From Phoronis australis (lineage: Eukaryota; Phoronida; Phoronidae), in the NCBI GenBank assembly GCA_002633005.1, contig NMRA01000174.1:332030-394029 (forward strand): a stretch of DNA of 62,000 nucleotides. The letters are read 5' to 3'. Position 1 is the stretch's first letter. Each line of letters starts with the position of its first letter. The notes under the pieces are model-generated. The model saw nothing but the letters and a program-made list of their open reading frames with translations. It was not told the origin of the DNA and ran no database searches. This document shows positions 12,911-62,000 of this stretch, in pieces. The translations under genes were made by a program, and so were the position numbers.

Positions 12911-14696
12911 ATTAAGGTAAACAGTCGAGTAACTGCTCCAGTAGTATAATGCAACACTTTCAAAGAATTATTTCAGTTATTTTTCAAATTACGTGCTTTT
13001 GGTTTTGAATTTTGTGATTCCGATCGAAAGGTTTCTTTACTGTGTTCGTTCTGTTACTTGGCACCCCCACGTCGCTCTTCATATTTATTCCATCTGATTT
13101 CATCGTTTCCTCGTAACCGATGCCAGACTAACGCATTTTTATGGTAACCAAACATATTTATAGTTTAAAGATGATATCACATTTTTATGTTGTCTTTAAA
13201 GCTTGAAATTGGTAGGTTTTGATTTGATGCCAAATCTATTCTGTTAACATGGACTCTTCCATTTTTACCCAAATTCGAATGAAAACAAGGAATCAAATCA
13301 GACATCCTGCCTCACATTTTTTGTTGTACGTAGAGTTATCCTCAATTATGGCGATCACTGGTGTTCATCAACACATGAAATCATTAGTTTATAGCCTTAG
13401 TGGGGCGTTTTCTTCGGGGAATTACCTTGTTGGGAAATCCACCGGCCGAAAAAAGATGGCGCCTTACCTTCCCTGTCCGTCGCTAACGTTTTGCGAATAT
13501 TGCAAGACAGTTCTTCAACATTTTGCCACTCCAATCACACATATTTATATAGCAAGCAACGACGTATGATAGTTTTCCTTATTCATTGAAGATTGATGTG
13601 TATTTGTTGACTGAAATGTTGTTTGATGTGGGAACTAAAGAAAATGCTTCGGTGGCTGGACGAGTCCAATATTTAGCGAACGATCTTGGTGAACGTCGTA
13701 TTCTGTTTGTTTCATGAAATAGTAAAACAAATTTGAACCGAAACTTTAATCACGGAGATTACATTAAAGTTGTATAAAGGGCTGTCTTCCAGTTTGATTA
13801 GGTACGTGCTTAGTGAACTGGCAACTAGCATATTTTATTTGTTGTTTTCTCCAGTCGTCAGTCAGCCATTTTGAAATAGGCCTACACATTCGTGACCAGT
13901 TGACCTCATTTCATGTAGATGAAATACTGATGTGTGACTAAACAAAATGGATATGGACTTTGCTTCATTTACATCCTTCATCTCAACACTTTGTCAGACA
14001 GCATGAATTCTCATAGTGGCCACTCTTCCGTATTGTGTGATTGATTCGTAGTGAAATTTTCAGTTAAACAAAATATTGACATTGCCTTATTTTTTGCTCA
14101 TATTAGTAGTGAACTGACATCTTTTGTCTTCAAGTTGTAAATGTAAATAATTCTTTATTGTGGATTTGATCACTTTTCAATACTCTTCACTTCGGTACTG
14201 TGAAAGGTCCTGACAACACTGGTCACTAAACCTGAAAGGTAACCTCAGCTGTCAATGTCATTCTGTTGATTTGATTTCCTTGTTGACTGTCTAAAACTGT
14301 TGTGATGCTGTGTAACTTTCTGATGCTAATGTCAGTAGTGAGCCACATGAAGGGCCATCACTAAAACCCCCTGGAACTGACTATAAGATTTTTTTACGGT
14401 TTAGGTTCTTAATTTTACACGATTTCAATTTGTACTCATTAAGCTAGTTTAGTGATTGCTTCTGTCACCTGTAAATTGCAAATTGGATTTAGTCTTGTTT
14501 GAACCGGGTATGTTAGTCTTCACCTCATTGCCCTGTGCAACTCAAACATCGCCTGAGCATTTCAAAACAATTTGTGTGTAGTACAGCAATTCAAAAGTTG
14601 GTTTTTAAATGTATCAATGATATGGGGGTTTGTTTTGTTATAACCAAGTGTATTTTTTCCTGTAGTGGTTGCAGCGCTGCTGTCTAACGAGGTCAG

Positions 14697-37009
<22,313 letters not shown>

Positions 37010-38040
37010 GCTGGTCAACGGATGGCAACAGGGGTACTAGTGATATGTCACTGATCTCATAACAGGCGTCACTGGGGTTTTGCCCATCTCAGATTCACTA
37101 CAGAAATGTCCCGATTTTCACAGTTGTTAAAATTTGCGACTTATCGGTTTTGTGACTAAATAGATGAAAGCCTCGAAAAAGAGTCTAATATATTTGACAT
37201 TTGTCAAGTAAAATAGATGTGCATTTACACAGTTTGTATTTCCTTAAAAAGTGAGAAGTTGAAGTTGAGGGGTAACCATTGGTTTCACAATACTTCGTGC
37301 GACCAGTAATGGCTGCCTATGTTTGTGATGGGCTTTACCCAGTTGTGCCTGTTGTGGACACGGTCAAAGGTCAACTTATTCTTCCAGTGTACTATTTTGT
37401 ACAGTTTTAAATACTAAAAGCCGTTGTCGACGCTGTTATTTGTACAGATTCTGTTTGTGGATAGGTGCGCCGTCATGTGGATGAGAGACCTCATTTTGTA
37501 CATGTTATTTATCTAGTCTCTGCGACTACGCTTTGGTGTTGTTCTCTGGTTGTTTGTATTTTTTCTCAGACGCGTTATCGTTACACAGGCGTGTAATCGT
37601 TACTGAGGTTAAGAACAACGCTGATCAATGATATCCTATTCTGTGCTGAACTGCGGAATTGAATTGTGAATACCAAACTTTCTTTGTTTAAGGCGACACA
37701 TGCTGTTGTTGCAGCGTATGTAGGACTAACTTGTGAATGTACTGCATTGTGCTCTGTTGATAATGACCATCAGGTGTTCACGTAAATTTTTTATTCAATC
37801 AGTGGCTTATTTATTGCTGCATACTCTGTATTTTGAACATTTATTGGACAAAGTTGCTACCGGCTGTTGTAAATCGAATTTAGTATCTCAGATTCAACTG
37901 ATATTCTCGTGTTTGGAATTGTTTAAATTTAGACAACTTTGCTGAAATTTAGTTGGATGTGTTGGTAAAATGAATTATAATGTAAATAACTTGTATAACT
38001 TGTAAAAAGATTATTCTCATAATAAACAATTTTATAGACA
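37010..38040 (+). other. SIN3A 3' UTR
   Basis: This AT-rich non-coding region follows the stop codon. It ends at the poly(A) signal AATAAA at 38021-38026, followed by a T-rich stretch, which predicts cleavage near 38035-38050. Its length of about 1 kb is ordinary for an animal mRNA. Confidence 0.7.
38021..38026 (+). terminator. SIN3A poly(A) signal
   Basis: A canonical AATAAA sits 1.01 kb after the stop codon, with T-rich sequence just downstream (ACATCTTTCTTGATAATG). It is the first good hexamer after the coding region. Confidence 0.7.
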
Positions 38041-38109
38041 TCTTTCTTGATAATGTATTTCCAAGTACTTGTCATTTTCTATACATCTACTTTCATTGGC
38101 TTAAGTCCT

Positions 38110-38987
38110 TGTGAAATCCGTAAGTGTTCATCAATATAGAACTCAGAGTGGCAGACGCATGGAATTTTATTCCTCCCAGAATTCCCCCGAGTACTACCAT
38201 GAGATACGGACATGCGCAAAGCGGACCATTTTTTCCACGGACTTATCTTCTAGAGGAAGACGTGTTTTTCCTTTGGAAGGTTTTTTCGCGCAAGTTACAC
38301 CGCGACCACGCTCAATTGCATAACTCTTTGCTAATGAGCATTTTCTTCTTATCAACTATATCATCATCTTGGAAGTTTTGGCCGACCGAGCTCACCGACT
38401 CTGTGTGACTCGACGGGCCACACAATGCCCGGTTTTACCGGCGCTGAGCATTACGACTCTCTATTGGCCTTATCGTATTTTCAGGCCTACCTGCTTTGGG
38501 GCTTCCGTGACTCGACACGGACCATGTGGAGTGGTTGATAGTTGTTCTATCCTCGTACGCTTAACTCTTTGCGTATTTAACACTCACATTTGGGCTTTTG
38601 GCACAGCGCACATGAGGCTCGCATGACTCATCAGTCAAGTATTTCTTTGTGTGCCTCACTGTACTGACACGTTACGTCATACCCACGCACAGCTGTACAT
38701 TGTTTACCACTTTGTACACGCCTTTGACCTTTGCACCGAATGTGCCCTCTTTGTGCTCGGCACTGTCGACGCCAGCGATCCTGACACTCTTTTGTTCGTC
38801 GGTTGCCATCGCTTCCCGGTTACACCCGGGTTTTTCGAGTTGCACTCGCTGCCCGCTCTAATCCCTGGGAACGCATCTTAGTCATTCACACATTATGCAG
38901 CGCGGGTTTTTACAGCCAATCCCGGCGCACTTGTGAGGTCACGTGCGGAGGTGGTTCGTTCCCACCAATCAGTTTCCACCCTCGGGT
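38110..38987. other. Unexplained GC-richer block ending at a single N
   Basis: Compared with its AT-rich surroundings, this block is GC-richer and carries several open frames of 70-94 codons in different frames, none with recognised domains. It ends at an N at 38988, after which a 150-bp-family repeat begins in mid-unit. It could be part of a mobile element or a mis-joined contig end. I recognise no protein in it. Confidence 0.4.
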
Positions 38988-38988
38988 N

Positions 38989-39545
38989 TCAACCAAATCA
39001 TTCTAGGGATGGTTTTGAAAATTGGCGTATACGTATTCAGTGTGAAGAGGACGTTTGACAATGGTGTCCGACTACTGTGGTGCCTCCTAGTGGTAGTTTT
39101 GTTTTCGCCCATAGCTGTGTATCCAAAACCCACTACAGGATATTTATTAAATTTAGTAAGTAAATTTGTATGAAGATAACAGACGACGACCTTCAGGCGG
39201 ATCGAACATACGCTGCGCCCACATGTGGCAACTTTATTTTGTTCTGTTTTCCTTTGTTTCTCTAAGTTCCTTGACACATTTTTATGAAATATGGCATGTT
39301 GCCGTTTTTGGATGGATTATACGATCTTCATTAAATTTAGTAAGTGATTTTATATGAAGATAACAGACGACGACTTTTAGGCGGATCGAACGGACGCTGT
39401 ACCCACGTGGCAATTTCGTTTTGTTCTGTTTTCCTTCGTTTCTCTGAAGTTCCTCGACAGATTTTTATGAAATATGGCACGTTCCCATTTTTGGATGGAT
39501 TGTACGTTTTTGCGCCATCTAGTGGCCATTTTTATGATACAAATA
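38989..39545 (-). repeat. 150-bp repeat array between SIN3A and Smad
   Basis: This is the same family as 59.7-61.8 kb, in opposite orientation. CTCF-like cores lie near 39081 (GCCTCCTAGTGG), 39217 and 39397 (decayed) and 39512-39525 (GCGCCATCTAGTGG). The phrases ATGAAGATAACAGACGACGAC and TTTTTATGAAATATGGCA each occur twice about 180 bases apart. The short frames are repeat-derived. Confidence 0.75.
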
Positions 39546-41462
39546 AATAACCCTAAAAGCACACTATTTGTGATGAATTCGTGAGCGCATTTCAATGCTC
39601 CGCGTTGCTCTGGTTTTTAGATTGCAGTGTGGTCTTAAAGAACCTGTTGCTAACTACACATACAAAGATGTCCTATTATTACATGTATATGTGCATCTAG
39701 TGCTAGTGAGAACCTGTCTTGGTGTTGTTAAAACTAGATTTGCACTCTGGCAGTCTGGCGGTCATGTCTTGGGCTTTATTTCGTCCAGAGCAATATGAAA
39801 TCTAGGAAACTCATCTTGAATGATCTGCACATTTTCTCAGTTGTGCAAAAATCTGACACAAGAACTCTGTTGAAGAATCTATGCAAGAATAACCCTGCCA
39901 CAGAACTTAGAGTTGACCAAAAATAGATTTTACTGTAAGCAATTATTTTTGTGTGAAATCAGAGCCCAATTCTGACCATTATGTAGCGTAGTTGTACACT
40001 CACCAATAAAGTAATTTTTGGTAAAAAAATACATAATTTTGCAGTGAAGATTCATACAAGTTGCAAAATTAATTGGCAACAGGCGAGATAACCAACTGGG
40101 TCACAAGTGATATTCTCCAGTCACTTTTTTAACTTGTACACTAAGACAAAGGCATGACTGCGTGTAAACTCTTTATTCTTTGTAGTACATAGGTTGTACT
40201 ACCTTGCACATTGTACCACTAACATGATAAATGCTCGTAAGATACATAACACAGACTTGTACTAACAGTAGTACCGTTTCTATGACAAACCTTCCACAAC
40301 TGTACTATGTAAAGTCAGTTGAATAATGAGTAAGCATGGATAAGTTTTGAGGACAATGGTGGTGTGGCGATACCTCTGTACCTCAGTGTACACTGACAAG
40401 TCTACACTGATGAGAAAACACCCAAAGAAAAAAATTTACCACATAATGACTGGCATCAAAATGTTAATCACAAGCGATATTTTTCACTGAAATACAAAAC
40501 TGGTCTAAAACTCACAGTCAAAGAACACCAGTGAAACGAACAGACAAAATGAGTCACAATTCATTTCAGGGTCGAGGCAATCTCAGCACGCCAAAGTAAA
40601 GCGTAGTTATGGGACAATTCCTTCATACTCACCAGCTAAAACACAAACAACCCAGGTTACCAAACTACACAAAATGTTGCACATTTCTATGTGCTATAAT
40701 AGAAAATGAATTCCACTCCTATACAGACCATCAAGGCATCAATCAGTAAGATAAATGGCAAAAGGCCCTTGCAAATGTGACTGCCCAACATTAATCGCTG
40801 GAAGTACTCTTTAATTTCTTTTGATGGTAGAAATAAAGGGCTCGCGACGTCAAAGAAATTTTAAGACCAGTTATTCCGTGTTAATCAGCCTACGTCTTGA
40901 TGTTTGTGTTTACACTGTGAGTAGAGAGGAAATGGCCCCTTGAAAATTGCGCGGGCATGTTATGAAGATACTTCAGATATTAGGTTCGGATACTCCCAGA
41001 GGTCCCCTCAATCGCTGGAACATGCCAATACTGAGGACCCACTTCAAGCTAAATAGTCCTGCACTACAGCAAGAACAAATTGTAGGGGGAAAGCCACACG
41101 ACACAACTGATATTTCAAAAGTGTTTGGAATACTCTCCCAGGTTTGAACAGCACCTGAGCAATCACCAGACAAAAAGCAAACATTCCTTAAAATGCGAAT
41201 GAAATGAACAAAAAACACGTTTAAAGCGGCAATAAACACGCTTTCCATCACAAATAACTTTTGATTTAGACCACTTGTCGTCATGAAAATGGTCTAGAAG
41301 TGTTCCTTAGTCAAATAAGAGATGATTTCAGAGCTTGAAAGGAACTTGCAGTTTGTTACTGTTGACTTGCCATAGTGTGTCATTTTATTGGCCACGCCTA
41401 GACTCGAGCAATAAGAAACTCCCAGCTCTTTGAAAGACAAACTTAATCTGAGAAAGCAACAA
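39546..41462. other. Intergenic or Smad 3' region
   Basis: No coding exon is recognised. A minus-strand AATAAA (plus-strand TTTATT at 40172-40177) could end a long Smad 3' UTR of about 3.9 kb; nearer TTTATT sites exist at about 42378 and 41753. Which is used cannot be told from sequence. Confidence 0.25.
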
Positions 41463-41763
41463 GTTGAAAATAATAACCACAATGGACATGTTTCGGCATT
41501 TATGCAAACACCATCCTCAGAAGCAAAAAACAGTGGCCACCTTGCTAAGCCCAACAACAAGTAATGGCAACTGGCACACCACAGGTTGTCATTGTTAGTC
41601 TAGTCTGTTGTTACTCCCTGTACCCTGTAACTGGGTGTGCCTGTATATCACAACTTGTTGGTCCTAGCAAGGTGGCCACTGATTTTGCTTCTGCAGATGG
41701 TGTTTTAATGAACGCCAAAACATGTCAAGCCGGTTTAAAGCCATTGTGGTTTTTATTAATATA
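41463..41763. mobile_element. Inverted repeat with hammerhead-like motif, Penelope-type
   Basis: Two arms of about 110-130 bp face each other around a spacer of some 50 bp; shared blocks include CAGTGGCCACCTTGCTA, ACACCATC and CCACAATGG. On the minus strand at 41485-41520 the left arm has CTGAGGA, a hairpin GGTGTTT-GCAT-AAATGCC, then GAAACATGTC. This is the CUGANGA / stem II / GAAA order of a hammerhead core with a very short stem III. One extra U sits between the core and stem II, so activity is uncertain. The right arm has the core altered (CTGCAGA, CAAAAC). Such motifs are known from terminal repeats of Penelope-like elements. Confidence 0.55.
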
Positions 41764-44055
41764 AGCTGCTACTTGCTATTACGGAGAACTAGTTGAAAGT
41801 AATTTATAGATGGACTGGTCTAAACAAACTGAAGTAATTCCTGCATCAGAACGTGGGTTTATAGCCATTACATTGTCCAAGGTTTAAATTTCATAAAAAC
41901 AAGTCAGGTGAACATTCATAGTAATACAGGGTCCAAATAACATGATTTGGGTAGAACGATTCAAGGTCTTGAATTTTGATGAAACCCCATTACTATGACA
42001 ATAAACTTTTCCCAAAAAGCAAAACATATCAAACACATAGACAAGAACCATGCCTTGCCGATATCATAATATAAAATACAAATAATTTCTCTCTCTAACA
42101 ACATAGCACTGATCTGTCACCATCTCAATGGAACATTACATTTCAGAAAAGTCAACCCCCTGCAGTTCTGTAAAGTAAAGCTCCCCCTGGCTACCATTAC
42201 CTAAAACTCTTAAAACAAATAGATCACACAACAAATACAAAGGCAAGACTAGTTTCAAAGGATTTCATGAAATGCCAGCCATCAGTTTTTACTCGTTTCG
42301 GTTAAGTTTGAAAACAGAAGCACAATAATACTGTGAATTTCTGATAACTAATTTCCACAGCATCTACTTGAAAGTTTCACTTTTTATTCTCTTTAGAACT
42401 CTAAAAGTACACTTCAGGAAGGGCTGCATTAATCAACAGAGAAGACAAAACACATACTTCACACAGTATGTTTTAAATTGGTGATAATCTGGCTCAAAAG
42501 AAAACTCTTGTGTGCTTCTATAGAAAGAATAACTTCTCAATCCGAAATGTTTGGACTTCCGTACAGAGTCTAAGCTACATAACACTGTCCATTGTGCAAT
42601 CTCATACAAAGATGAAATCCTTAGAATTCTTCAACTCTACCTAAAAAAAAACTAGTGAGCCCCCATTAATTTTTTTTGCCAATATTGGCCCATAGGCTAG
42701 CTCATGGGCGAGCCATTTCAGGGTGTGACATCAATCCAGTATCACCAAGACTTCACACAATACACTCCACACTCACTGTATAGAGACAACATACGGCAGA
42801 AGCCCATACAGCAGAACACCCCCATCATGTGGTCCGGTACCGTATCCAATAACATAGACACCAGTCTAACAGCAATGACAGAAGCTCACAAAGGATTACA
42901 TGAAAACCTGAATGCAATCTCATACTGTTAATGATTGGGAGCCCATTTTATAATAGCTCGTATGTGTAGTCAGAGCTAAGACAAACCTATCTTCAATTTT
43001 CACTGGCAAACGATTGATGTAGTTTATGAATGTGCATTTTCAAATTGAATGTGAACAATCACGTTCATGACAGTAGAGCATTGTCTTCGAAATAATGTGC
43101 CTACCATAGGCCGAGCTACGACTAATTGACGACACTAGATAAAACGGGCCCCTGATGCACACACGACCTTTCCACTCTTTAAAACAGAATAGATGTTTTT
43201 GACATGTTGTGTGCAATTTCAAGGAACATTCTTTAATTCTACTTTACAAAATGGCAAATGACGACAGGAATTACACATTCAAGAACAAGAAAATGCCTGT
43301 AATCTTTATAGTGGACACACTGTTATGGCCACTTCCAATGATTCACCACAATGTGGTGCCCTCTGTAGACATTGCCTCATCATTCAGTTGCTCTTCCAAC
43401 AATGGACCACAAAAGCTTTGACAGGCAGACTAAATAGCATATTAACTGACTTGTGTACTTTACAAACTATATATTGTTGCTCCATAAAATGCATGATATT
43501 AAAAGTACTTCAGAAGAACGCGACGCAGTCAATTAAATAAAGGTGCAAAATTCAATACTACTTTGAATAAATCCTTGGTGTTATGCGTAATCTTTGCCGC
43601 GTCTAACCTTGCTTCAAAGTGCTGCAGCTTGCCACGCGATACACGGCCAAGGCATTCCCTGCATATAATTCCAGAGATACATTATGACTGATACATCATC
43701 ACGTGAACACTTGTTGCCAATAGTAACAGTTCACCATTACTTCGTAGACATATTAGTAGAATAAAAAATTTCACAAATTCACCGACAAAGCACCTTCCTC
43801 GTATCCGTCTCGCCTCCAAACATGAAAGAACCTTAGTCGCACTTGGGCACACAACTCTGCTCCTCTCCAGCAGAATCTATCATGACTTTGATCAGTTTTA
43901 CACACCACCATGACACATGCTCAATCGCTGACCCCTGATTACAGGCGGACAACTTAACAACGTGTAACTGCGTCATTCAGTCACCCAAAAATGAGTAGCC
44001 AGTTGGTAATATGTTAAGTCTGGGCCTGGGCCAGAGTGTTTCGCTGACGAGACCC

Positions 44056-59689
<15,634 letters not shown>

Positions 59690-59690
<1 letters not shown>

Positions 59691-61790
59691 TGCATCGCAA
59701 ACAATATTTCTAGGAGCCATTGGGAGGTGCTGAAATCATACCTCCGAGTCAAGTATCATTGAAATCCGTCAAGCAGTTCTTTATATAGCATCCGATTCTG
59801 AAAACGCTCTTCCCACAAATGGCCACTAGGCAGAGCTGCAGTGGTCAAATGCACATTGTCATCATACATTTATGTCTTTAGTTTCATTGAAATCTGTCAA
59901 TTGGTTCTCTAGATATCAACCGAATATGCTCTTCCCCCAAACAAAACTTGAAAATCTCCTGATTGAGAACAAAATGATTACCAGGAGGTTATGCAGAGGT
60001 TGAATCTGCCAGAAAATTTGATGGTGCTAGTGCATTGACATCACATACCTCTGTGTCAAGTTTCATTAAAATCCGTTGATCGGGTGACTAAAGGAGCTGC
60101 AGTGGTCGAATCTGCCCAAAAATCAAATGGTACCAGCGCAATGTCATCATATACCTCTGTATTAAATTCATTGAAATCTGTTAATTGGTTCTCTAGATAT
60201 CATCCGACATCGATCATTCCCCAAACAAGAAAACACAAGAGCAACATGGAGCTTTGAAATGCGCCCACGAATGCACCACAACGGTGTGCTTCTGGGGTTG
60301 TTTATTAGTATCATAAAAATGGCCCCTAGATGGCGCAAAATACATCAAATGAATCCGAAATCAGGAACATGTCATCGTTTCTTTAATAGAGAGCTATTTA
60401 ACAAATTTCATGAAAATCTGTCTAGGAACTTCAGAGAAACAAAGGAAAGCAGAAAAAAAATGAAATTGCCCCTAGGGGGCCCAGCATTCGACGCATCCGT
60501 CTGAAAATTGTCGTCTGTTAACTTCATATCTTAAATACACTTTCTAAAATTAATAAAGATCCTGCAAGGGGTTTAGGAGACACAGCTATGTGTGCAAAAC
60601 AAAACTGTCAATAGGAGGCACAGCAGTAGTCATGTTGTCATCGTCATCAGTCCTCTTCACAACGAGAACAAAAGCCCATTTTCAAAATCATGTTTAGAAT
60701 GGTTTGGTTAATAGAGGGGTGAACGCCAAAAATTACACTCGAACAAGTAAATATGGCCACTAGGTGATGCAAAATACTTCGAATCCACTCAAAAATGGAA
60801 GGATAGCGAAATCTCACCAATAGTTGTCTATATTCCAAATTTTATGAAAATCCGTTGAGAATGTTTGACGATAGAGGTAAACGTAAAAAAACTACAAACT
60901 ACAATTGCAACTAGGGGGTACACCGGTAGTCAGATCCATCTGAAAGACGTCGTTGTCCGTTGTAAACTTCATACAAATACACTTGCTAAATTTAGTAAAG
61001 ATCTTGCAGAGGGTTTGGGAGATACAGCAATGGGCGCAAAACAAAACTGCCACTAGGAGGCACCACTGTAGTAGAAGTCGTCTGAAAATCATCGTCAGCT
61101 GTCCTCTTTATACTAAGAACATACATGCAAATTTTCACAATCATCCTTAGAGCGGTTTGGTTGATAGAGGGGCAGAAGCCAAAAAAGAAACTCAAAAAGT
61201 GTATAAATGGCCACTAGGTGGTGCAAAATACCTCGAATCAATCCGAAAACGGGAGGATAGCGTCATCTTACTAATAGATGCCTACATGCCAAATTTTATG
61301 AAAATTCGTTGACGATCTTCGAAGATACAAAAGTAAACGTAAAATTGCCACTGGAGGGCACACTGGTAGTCGGATCCGTCTGAAAGTTCGCTCATGCCGT
61401 CCCATCCATGAAAGGAACACAGGTGCAAAATTTCAAGAACATACATCAACGGATTTTGGAGACGTGGATGATGGCATAATGCGTCCACATATAAATATGT
61501 GGGTGTATACAAATGGCCACTAGGAGGTGCTGCAGTGGTTGAATCCGCCAGCAATGGTGCCCTCGCATTGATGTCACATACCTCTGCATAGAATTTCATT
61601 GAAATTCGTCAATTCGCTCTCTAAATAACATCTGGAAACAATCATCCCGCAAAAGTCACGCTTCCTGACCAAAAGGATGTAGGGCAGCCTGAAAAGTGGC
61701 ACGAACCGTTCTAGTGATGCCCTCCACCCTTCTGTCAAATTTCATCAAAATCAGACAGGTGCTTTCGAGATATCAAGCGGACAACCAGAC
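59690..61790 (-). repeat. Tandem array of 150-bp units with CTCF-like cores
   Basis: Cores occur near 59821, 60319, 60466, 60610, 60750, 60907, 61046, 61207, 61346 and 61512, mostly 139-166 bases apart. Three unit types alternate: A (GGCCACTAGGTGGTGCAAAA), B (GCCACTRGRGGGCACACYGG) and C (GCCACTAGGAGGCACCACTG), giving a higher-order period of about 440-455 bp. Phrases such as CAAATTTTATGAAAAT and TCATTGAAATC fill the units. Open frames are incidental. Confidence 0.75.
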
Positions 61791-62000
61791 AACCAAACCA
61801 CTATACACTCGAACAAAGTGACAACAATATGCGATCACATGGATACATGTAGGTGCATAGAAATTAAAACTATGATTTGGGAAGTTGTCTGCCTGAAAGA
61901 TGAACCTCTGAAAATCATCACAACAGCTGACCAGCAACGCGAAGAAGATGTGTGTGGTTCAGTTGTTTCTGTTGGACACTGATGAAAATACCAACATTAG

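Noticed and set aside
42704-42931. 75-codon plus-strand frame between SIN3A and Smad
   Set aside because: No recognised domain, no splice sites or poly(A) signal fitting it, and it is probably antisense to the Smad 3' region.

Overview
The window is animal nuclear DNA: large introns, GT-AG splice sites, AATAAA signals and dispersed repeats. It holds parts of three conserved genes. The proteins are clearly bilaterian, but the sequence alone does not fix the species. Full intron-exon conservation, heavy repeat load and traces of high heterozygosity suggest a non-vertebrate, probably marine, animal such as a hemichordate, amphioxus or lophotrochozoan (inference).

Layout. (1) 1-6495: three tRNA-like repeats, then four exons of MESD on the plus strand; the signal-peptide exon is not seen. 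(2) 6.5-12.6 kb: a possible long MESD 3' region, then repeats and two small inverted-repeat transposons. (3) 12.6-38.04 kb: SIN3A on the plus strand, with 21 coding exons whose phases all agree, giving a complete 1296-residue protein. Its promoter-like region lies near 12.6-12.9 kb and its poly(A) signal at 38021. Intron 2 contains a 1.5-1.8 kb near-identical duplication with a single N at the junction, best read as two haplotypes joined in error. (4) 38-44 kb: the tail-to-tail interval, with a repeat cluster carrying CTCF-like motifs and an inverted repeat with a hammerhead-like motif. (5) 44056-58713: a Smad2/3 gene on the minus strand, eight exons from the second half of MH1 to the SSMS phosphorylation tail; its first exon lies beyond the right edge. 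(6) 58.7-62 kb: Smad2/3 intron 1, ending in a roughly 150 bp-periodic array with CTCF-like motifs.

The genes do not form an operon. MESD folds the Wnt co-receptors LRP5/6 in the ER, SIN3A scaffolds an HDAC corepressor complex, and Smad2/3 transduces activin/TGF-beta/Nodal signals. Their neighbourhood is notable because the human orthologues SMAD3, SIN3A and MESD all lie on 15q22-q25, which points to an ancient linkage.

The most unusual items are the repeat array with periodic CTCF-like motifs, the Penelope-like remnants (a GIY-YIG fragment between long inverted arms, and the hammerhead-like inverted repeat), the haplotype-type duplication with a filled and an empty transposon site, a 45-nt in-frame candidate cassette exon in SIN3A, and a 55-bp repeat that has copied the edge of the Smad exon encoding the PY motif.
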